From: Albifimbria verrucaria
Taxonomy: Eukaryota > Ascomycota > Sordariomycetes > Hypocreales > Stachybotryaceae
Direction: 5' to 3'
Assembly (NCBI GenBank): GCA_020081605.1
Contig: JAHREC010000011.1
Span: forward strand, 1,178,001 to 1,242,000
Length of the DNA stretch: 64,000 bases
Under the pieces are notes generated by a model. That model was not told the DNA's origin. It worked only from the letters and a program-made list of their open reading frames with translations, and ran no database searches. Both the position numbers and the translations under genes were made by a program. Of this stretch, positions 56,943 to 64,000 are shown piece by piece; within the stretch, counting starts at the first letter, position 1; each line of letters opens with the position of its first letter.

Positions 56943-57606
56943 TTAGTTCCAGCTGTCGTCATGTTAGCCAAGCTCTGACTCAATCTTTGGAGGGAGCCCG
57001 TCAACTCACCCTTGCTCTTTTTGTCGGATCACGGCATCGTCCTCGCTGGTATCCTTGCCCTGCAACGGTGTTAGGATGAGTGATTATGCGTAGTCGTTTG
57101 AAGCATGCGTACCGATCTTCCACCCTCGATAACTAGACGATCCAGCTGGTAGAACTGGCCGATAACTGTCTGGCGCTGTCGAAAATGTCAACACATGAAC
57201 TGTTGGGTCCTGTCTGCCTGGTCGATTTACCTTCATCACCTGCAGCTCCTTCAGTCCCTTCTGCACAAGCTCCTGGACCTTGCGTGGGTCCTCGACGTTC
57301 ATGTTCTCGCGGAAGGCATCTTTCGTTCGGCGCTTCGCGTACTCTCGGAATCCGTAGGCCGAAAACTGCTCGCCTTGCCGCAGCATTTGGCGGTACTGAA
57401 AGAGTGCGTGGTCAGCATGGAAAAGTTTCCCAACTCATGAGCTCGACTGGAGAGGTGGCGTAATCAAATATTTGCATAGACGCCGCTGCATCCGTTGCCA
57501 GGGTTGACGGTCGAGGGGCAGAGAGCGTTAAATCAGAGATGAGGGGACTCACAAGCGATCGTACTTGTTGCGGCATATCGCCTCTCAGAGTGCCAACGAC
57601 AGACAT
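56943..57606 (-). CDS. ISD11: Mitochondrial LYR protein ISD11 (Fe-S cluster assembly)
   Basis: Isd11/LYRM4 stabilises the cysteine desulfurase Nfs1 in the mitochondrial matrix and is essential for Fe-S cluster synthesis. The protein is 113 residues, intact, from five exons: 57606-57553, 57395-57231, 57175-57113, 57059-57010 and 56952-56943. The lengths sum to whole codons and all introns are GT-AG. The N-terminal exon joins to give RSLYRQMLRQ, the LYR motif. Next is the diagnostic [20 protein letters not shown], then [36 protein letters not shown] and a short tail, [12 protein letters not shown]. The LYR motif is created by splicing across the first intron (157 nt, much longer than the others). 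The size and the [12 protein letters not shown] block are typical of fungal Isd11. It sits next to IPI3 on the same strand; no functional link is known. Confidence 0.95.
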
Positions 57607-58392
57607 TCTAAGCGGTTGTGTGATGCGACGTCAGGAATCGCCTGGAGATTGTCGCCGCTGGATCTTGATAAGGTCCGTTCAATGATTCGGACACGGACGA
57701 GCTAAGCTCGGTCTTATCGGGCCGGAGAATTGGCTGCTCCGACGCCGAACAACAGCTTTTGGCAGTAGGGATAGAATAGATGGAGACAGCACATCACTGC
57801 TTGTATAACGGATCGGCTTCAAAAAAATAAAAATAAAAAATGGAGGAGATTCACATAGTTGCTAATTACGTTTATTTTGTTTGAAATCGTTTTATTTTAT
57901 CCAAGCTTGGATTTTCCTTGAATATTTTTATCCAAGAACGGATCACGTTTCTCTAAACTACGCCTTGACGCCCTGGCAGATGTTACATCGGATGCGCCTC
58001 AAGCCTCTCAATCATAGCGCGCACAAGGGCTTATTGGTTCTCCGAGTCTCATTTCGTGTAGTTCAGCACGCTGCAGCTGCACTTTTCAGTCTGTGCGAAA
58101 CATTAATCCAGCTCTGGTGTGTGCCCGTGTTGCGTCATCCATGTGCGTATGCCGATACGCCTTGTTCCCGTGGTATGGTAATGGTTTGAACTGGAACAGT
58201 CCCACCTTATGGCCAGCCACAATAGTTCAGATGCCAAGCAGACACTATATCTATCTTCCGCCCAGAATGGCTGGTCAAGATAGGCGGGATTAGCTCTTGT
58301 CTTTTGTTAACGTCAACCCCTAAACTATTTCCCTACGCCAGGGCTAGTGCCTTGGGCTGGAGTGGTCGAGGATCAATGTGCAATGATGCGCT
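57607..58392. other. Intergenic region
   Basis: About 790 bases: ISD11 promoter and IPI3 3' flank. An A-rich/T-rich stretch lies at 57815-57905. No gene. Confidence 0.45.
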
Positions 58393-59830
58393 TCATGACG
58401 AATCCTCTGTTTGCGAATACGTCAGGAATGCAGACTTATGCGCCGACCTCTGGCTGGCAACAATATCCGACAGCATCTTGTCCGCTTTCTGCAGCTCTGC
58501 ATCCTCAGCCCCAGTCGGGGCGTCGAAGGAAAGCAGTGCCCGCTCAATCGTGCTGGGCGAGAAGCCGTTTGCATTCAATATCCTGCTGAAGTTTGTGTCA
58601 TGCGCCAAATCCTTCTCCAGCTGCGCGTTGAATGTGTATTGGCGGAGATTTTGGTTTGGTTTCACGATAGTGCCTGGCTTGACGAGCTTCCTCTCGGGCA
58701 ACAAAGGCATGAAGACCAAATTCGTGACCGCGGCATTAAGGTTAGCCATCTCAGTTGGGTGGCCGTTTGACGCAAGAGTCCATCGTAGAATTTTGCCCTT
58801 TGCATGACCACTCATCAGGGTAGTCCCGTCGTAGCTCACCGCAAGACACGAAGCCGGGCCGGCATCCTCGTCTGCCTTTCCTAGAGGCTCCTTCACCTGC
58901 ACCACGATAGCCGCGGGCTCGGCACTTCGCGACCCCAGCAGTGGCTTGTCGCCAAACAGCTCGACCATGTAGGTTGAGCCATCCTCGGCGGCTGCAAACA
59001 GCGCTCGGGCTGTGGGATCCAAGCAGACGCACAGCGGCGCGGTGGGGAAGAGCAAGGTGCGGAGGACCTCGCCAGATCGATAGTTCCAGACGATACACGT
59101 CTTGTCCTTGCTGGCGGATACGCAGATGGCCGCTTCGGTGCTGGCGCTGGCGGGCCCTACGGCCAGGCTGGTAACCGCAGCGCGGTGGTTGGCAAGCGTC
59201 AGATCTGGCTCGGGCTCGGCTTGGGCATCCAGCTCGAGCAGGCGAGCCAGGGACCAGACGTTGACATTGGCGTCGTCCGAGGCTGATAGGACGTGGTAGG
59301 GCGTGGCGACCAGGCAGGTCACGGCTTGCACATGGCAAGGCGGCGTTGTGACGTGTCGGCCTGTGCAAGTCTATGTCTCACTTAATCAGCAGGGCTTCTC
59401 CTTGCCTCCGGCCTTCCATGCAACAGCAAGGGTGCCTGAGCACCCGGAAAAGCAAAAACCACCATATACAAAGACGCACCTCCCACACGATGAGTCTGCC
59501 CTCTGCTGTACCGAGGATCAAGACCTCCCCGGCGAGGGTCAGACTGCGGATCCTTTCTGAAAAGGCGACGAAGGCTTCTTGGTTGCCACGCTGCCTCGAG
59601 TAAACGTGAACGTGTGCCTTCTGGTCCTGGGCTGCGAAGACGTGGGTGTCGCTCACGGCGAGGCAGTTGGGTGGTGCGGCGCTCTTCTTGAACGTGGCCT
59701 TGACGGCGTATGCGGGCGTGAGAGTCTGCGCGTAGATGCCAATGTCCTTGGAGATGGCGGTGTTGGCCGTCAGCGGAGGCCCGCAGACAGATGTGAAGAA
59801 CTCTTCGGTGAGCATTGTGAGAGATGTCAA
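58393..59830 (-). CDS. IPI3: Pre-rRNA-processing WD40 protein IPI3 (Rix1 complex)
   Basis: Ipi3 is the WD40 member of the nucleolar Rix1-Ipi1-Ipi3 complex, needed for ITS2 processing and 60S ribosome maturation. The Met at 59815 (MLTEEFFTSVCGPPLTANTA) is the better start, giving 437 residues; the ATG at 59830 is in frame. Exons are 59830-59480 and 59370-58393, with one GT-AG intron (GTGCGT...CATAG) joining GRLIVWE to TCTGRHVTTPPCHVQAVTCL. WD-type repeats are readable: PPNCLAVSDTHVFAAQDQKA, HVLSASDDANVNVWSLARLL, ICVSASKDKTCIVWNYRSGE and LAVSYDGTTLMSGHAKGKIL. The C-terminal helix ADKMLSDIVASQRSAHKS is also typical. The gene is intact. The order of blocks and the 'LTEEFFTS' start match fungal Ipi3 well. 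Confidence 0.92.
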
Positions 59831-61834
59831 AGATGAGATGAGATGAACAGCCCTTCTAAGAACCGGCGAGGCTTTTCAGCAGGTCGAATTATTGGACGCC
59901 GAGCTTGGCGACCGAATTGATGGCCCTGGAATCACCCTGCACTGTTTGCTTTGTGTGGGTCGAGGGTTCGGTGCAGGTGATAGCTAATACATGATATGAT
60001 GCCTCAGTCAAAGTCGCTGATATGGCTGCAAAAGAAAATTCATGGAGTTTGCGCAGAGATTGCTCCGATAAGCTTAGTGCAGTGCAGGTGCAGGCGTGTG
60101 CTATGTAGTGCATGCATAGCGCCCTTTGGCTGTAAACTGCGCTGGTACGGTGCCAGATCTCGGAACCCGTCGCCTGTAAAATTAACCACGACCACTGAAG
60201 GCCACTATTGCTCCTGACTATTGATCTTGACCGTGATTCATCAACCCTCAAACCAACTTTCTCCCTTCTCCATACTCCATACTCTCGGTTTGATCCAGAT
60301 TTCATGTTCCAACCACCACGCCGGTCGTTTCTCCACCGCCCAGCTTATCCCTTCTTATCCCATGTTCGGCCGGTTCGTGAACATGCATGCTCCACCGCTG
60401 CCGGGATCTGTACTCTTCCCTGCTTTGCATGCCGGAGAGATCGACGGTGCATCTAGGTAGGTCCCTTGCACAGGGTGGGAGACATCTCATCTCCCCGCCT
60501 CTCCCGGTCTTAGGCTGGTGACTGCCTCTGTCAAACAGGCTCGTACGGATTACTGGCAGACATATTCAGCGGAAATCGTGTTCCACTTGCCGGGATCGCC
60601 TTCCGGCCTTGCTCGATCTCGGGCTCTCGTCGTCACAAGCCCAACAACAAGGTGCAAAGGCATAGGCACAGGCACAGGCTCAAGGCTCAAGGCCTAACTA
60701 AATCACCACGAGCATGTCTAGCCCGCTTGGCGCAGGCCTAGCCATCAGCCATGCTCGTCCTCTCCCGTCACTCGCATCGGGTTTCAGCCACAGCATGGTC
60801 TTGGGTCTTGCACAACCTCTTGTTTCCAAACACTCCCGTGTCACCTTTTGTCCCACCTCCACGCCCCTCGACATCATCTACCCATCTTGCGTCTGTCTTG
60901 GCGGGTCTCCCAGTCTCAGGAAACGGTGGGTTAGCCTGCGAGCTTCCGGATCACCGAGGTCCTTTCATTCAACCTCGGACTCCGGCGGGCAACTGCCGCC
61001 GTGTGAGCGCGCCCGCAGCTGTGCATCTCTAGTGAGATGCCGTCCCTCGGGGCACCGCTCTTGGGGCCTGGAGCATGGGAGGCTGGACCTTCGATTGGAC
61101 GTTTGCCGTCCTCGACACTGCTCGAGCATCGCACCAAAGCCACGACCTCCATCCATCTCGGAGCTTTGACCTCTGGCACCTGTCGTGCTTTTCCTTTTCG
61201 TGCTTAGGCCGCTGCCGTCAATGGAGGCTAGCGTACGCCTCCGTTCGGGTCCGACTGGCCCAATCCAAACCTAATCGTATTGCTTTTTGCTCGTCTGTGT
61301 CATTTTCGGCCAAGCTGATTTGTTTTGCTTTTGTCCCCTGTGCTACCGCAACTATCTGTCGTGAAGCCATTGCCGTCGACTCCGTCATGGAATCGTGGGC
61401 TAGCCCGCTTGCCGGGACGTGCCCTCTGCCGGTGCGACTGTCTATCTCTATCCGTCCGAGAAAGGCTGGCCTTGCCGCCCTTTGTTTTGACCCTGTCGGT
61501 TGATTGATGATCGTTGCGCAACATGAAAGCCCATCCCTCTCCCTTGTTTCTGTTTCAGACCTTTCGCCTTTCTCTCACTAGTCTGCTCGCACCTGTCTCG
61601 CTTCTGCAGAAGGTGGCAGGCTCTCCCTCTGCTAGAGCTTCCACCAGATGTGAGCGCGTTCTCTGCGCGTTCTGTCTTTGGTGGTCTTGAACATTTCGCG
61701 TGGATCAAAAGTGACTGTGCAGCCCCGTGTTCTTCTGCCTCTTCACCAACTGGCTGCATGATCATCGACACGCCTGGGACCCCTCGCATCTGATACAGAG
61801 TCCTCATATATTAGTGAACAAACCCTTTCCTAGC
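59831..61834. other. Long upstream region of the last gene
   Basis: Two kilobases without a supportable gene. From about 60200 the plus strand turns C/T-rich with ORFs up to 151 codons (60714-61503) whose products are Ser/Pro/Arg-rich and unrecognised. Pyrimidine tracts ending in tttcag (about 61550) look like a 5'-leader intron end. I read this as promoter plus a long 5' leader that may carry upstream ORFs. Confidence 0.45.
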
Positions 61835-63789
61835 ATGAGAAACCTACCTTCCTTCTTCATATCGCCAGTCTCGTCAACCTTCCCTACTCTCCCACCTATA
61901 AGCGAGGGCATGGAACCGACACTAGATAGCTGCCTGCCAGAGTTGCTGGCACAGGACTTGGAGATCTCGAGAAAGGTCTTTGCGGCAAAGAACATGACTG
62001 CCGGTGCACCAGGCACCTGTCTACCCTATCAAGACAGCGTGGGAGCAATGTCCTTCGGCCACACGTCTTCTACCTCATTATACCCACCGCCGATTCCACC
62101 ACGGATGAGATCATTGCGCACAATTCAAGAGAGACGCTCTATGGTTTCTTTCCTCGATAAAAGGCGGTATTCGAACTACGACGCCTCATCCGACACCGAT
62201 TCCACTTCGGACACCGAGCTGTCTGTAGGCATGGAGGCCCCTATGTGTCGTTTCGGGATCAGTCAGTCACCACTGCAGCTACTTCTGTAGCATCAACACG
62301 TCCCAGAGCTTCACCACGGCTCTCGCCACAACTTCCCATCAGCCGGGGTGCAGCTGGATCGACGGTGACTCCGACTACGAGGCCCCAGTAGACCCGATCA
62401 TTGACAGATTTGCATGCCTGTCGCCACGACCACCCACTCCACCGGAACTCGTCAGCTCGGCCAAGGGCATGGCTAGTCGTGGAACGCGGCGCCATAGTCA
62501 CACAATGCCTCAGCAATACACCTATTCAGCCGCTTGTACGCCGTCTCGGTCGCCTGAACGCCGGCTTTCCATAAGGTCGGAGGACATGGCGCTACGAAGA
62601 AGAAGCTCACTGCGAGTTGATAGCCATGAAGGGATGCAGCCCACTACCTTCAATCTGGCTCCATTCTCATCCGCCCAGAGGCCGCGTATTGTTGAACACC
62701 TTGAGCCAGTTAGCCCATTGACAGCAGCGCCACCTCCGCCCGACATTGTACAACCCATTATGGTCGATGTTCATAAAGTCGCTTCTCTCGACTCGAGGTT
62801 CGATGATGACGTTTACTCTTTGCAAGGCCGCCACTACCCTCGCCCACAGACTATCTATATCCATCCCTCTCCACCACCCTCTCCGCTGCCGAGTGTACAA
62901 TCATGGCTTTGCAACAGCTCCCAGCCACACGCTTCCCAACTCGCCAACGACGAGCTGGCAAAGGCGGTGCCGCTACCTCCAGATGTCATCGAAACACTTC
63001 GCGTGTCCATCGCTTGCTTCCCGGAAACGATGTTGCTGACCTGTAGTCTGACCATTGAGACAATCCGCTCATACGCCAAAAGGTCCGCCACCCATCTTCC
63101 GAGGTCATGCGAAGTCAGTCAGCTGAGCCGCGGCCGCCAACGCCTCGCAAATCCATCTGGAGGAAAGTCAAGTCATACCGTCGTGGCAGCCCACCTGATG
63201 ACCATGGACGGAGGAGCTCCGTTAATGTGGAAAAGCCTGGTTTGCAGTCGCCCAGCTCCAGCTCCTGGAAACTGTCAAGCCTTGGGCACCACTCCAGCAC
63301 ATCTTTGGCAACACGTCGGACTACATCTGCGATGCTCTGTACGCGCACATAATTGCTTACAACTACATCTCCGCCCTTATCCCACGCAATTCACTGCCAA
63401 AATCGCGACGTGAGAGTCACGCCCCTGTCGAAATTCAACACGAAGATATTCCTAAGAAGGCCGCATCGCTGCTTGGTCTTGCCCCTGCTGTGGACATGCT
63501 CTCAACAGGTGCTTCAGGCCTGCTCAAAAGCGCCAGCAGCACTCTCCTTAGGGATACATCAACTAGTCAAGTAGCACTCTCCACGTCTTACGAGAACGCG
63601 GTACGTGACATTCAAGCTGGCCTCATGCGGTGTATCGCACGCCTGGTCGCCACAGCTCGGCTTGTAGCCGAAAGCGGGACCGGAGAAGAGCGGCTTGTGG
63701 AAATGGGGGCAAGTGAAGTAGATATGCTGTTGACGAGGAGTTTATGTGAGGTTGTGAGGTTGGCGGAAGAGACAGCATCTGGGTTGTGA
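61835..63789 (+). CDS. Ser/Pro-rich fungal protein of unknown function, frame interrupted
   Basis: The start at 61835 gives MRNLPSFFISPVSSTFPTLP, ELLAQDLEISRKVFAAKNMT, PPPIPPRMRSLRTIQERRSM and an acidic SNYDASSDTDSTSDTELSVG. The frame changes near 62255-62345, then reads WIDGDSDYEAPVDPIIDRFA and SPRPPTPPELVSSAKGMASR. It goes on to VPLPPDVIETLRVSIACFPE and LTCSLTIETIRSYAKR. Two more frame changes (about 63080 and 63275) give PRKSIWRKVKSYRRGS, then TVKPWAPLQHIFGNTSDYIC, DALYAHIIAYNYISALIPRN. The end is helical (ENAVRDIQAGLMRCIARLVA; VDMLLTRSLCEVVRLAEETA). The pieces are collinear and of similar style, so I call one gene; some breaks may be introns rather than missing bases. No signal peptide or known domain. 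The family is unrecognised. Confidence 0.58.
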
Positions 63790-64000
63790 GACTCAAAATT
63801 GGTGAAGCGTGTGGATTTCTGAGTAACGCTGCTCGATGAGCATGAAATACCCTTTTGACGAATTTATAATTAATTCACATAAACGAATCTCCTATATAAA
63901 CTCGCATTTACATGTAGTTATAATTACATATGACTCTATCTATCTTTGTTAAAAATGTTTTCTAGAACCGTGTCAGTTTCAAGTTGTCAGGTTGTATATT

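Noticed and set aside
1..64000. tRNA/rRNA genes, CRISPR arrays, or complete transposons
   Set aside because: By eye I found no convincing tRNA A/B boxes, rRNA segments, spaced direct repeats, transposase, reverse transcriptase or long terminal repeats. A covariance-model scan would be needed to exclude tRNAs fully.

Overview
The window is nuclear DNA of a filamentous ascomycete (Pezizomycotina). Genes are close together on both strands and are cut by short introns of about 45-60 nt with GT-AG borders and CTAAC/CTGAC-type branch sites. The families are fungal: Zn2Cys6 regulators, F-box, PigL_N-like, LysM/CBM18, fasciclin and Pfs proteins, plus housekeeping genes (EMC1, ISD11, IPI3). Gene content looks like Sordariomycetes, perhaps Hypocreales; that placement is inference.

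Layout: EMC1 (0.1-3 kb, -); FAD-linked oxidase (5.2-6.7, +); a transcription-factor relic (7.1-7.5, -); GNAT acetyltransferase (7.7-8.5, -); secreted S33/TAP-type hydrolase (8.9-10.4, -); F-box/LRR-like protein (11.5-13.2, -); secreted HExxH peptidase (13.7-14.8, -); secreted mucin-like repeat protein with a chitinase-type Cys-rich tail (16.3-19.6, -), divergent from a LysM+CBM18 protein (21.2-21.8, +); PigL_N-like/Cys-rich protein (22.9-25.2, +) convergent with a motor-only kinesin (25.5-26.8, -); RNA exonuclease (27.5-28.7, +); two-domain fasciclin protein (29.5-30.7, +); AAA+ ATPase (31.1-34.1, +); UBA-domain protein (34.5-36.0, -). Then comes a likely beta-glucoside utilisation cluster: Zn2Cys6 regulator (36.5-38.5, -), MFS sugar transporter (39.2-41.1, -) and intracellular PA14-type GH3 beta-glucosidase (42.3-45.1, +), the last two sharing a 1.2 kb divergent promoter. 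After it: a STAND-like/Pfs fusion (45.3-47.8, -), unrecognised fungal proteins (48.2-51.1), a membrane protein (52.2-53.3, +), an acidic repeat-rich nuclear-type protein (53.6-56.1, -), ISD11 (56.9-57.6, -), IPI3 (58.4-59.8, -) and a Ser/Pro-rich fungal protein (61.8-63.8, +).

A property of the whole window: many conserved genes are broken by single-base losses, mostly in homopolymers (often C4/G4). Adding one base restores clear homology each time. The pattern crosses unrelated housekeeping and accessory genes, so I read it as sequencing/assembly error rather than gene decay. For broken genes the coordinates give the inferred whole locus.

The points most worth a second look are the sugar-use cluster, the LysM/mucin-chitinase-tail pair, the STAND-like domain placed before (not after) a Pfs domain, and a kinesin motor with about 70-80 extra residues between switch I and switch II.
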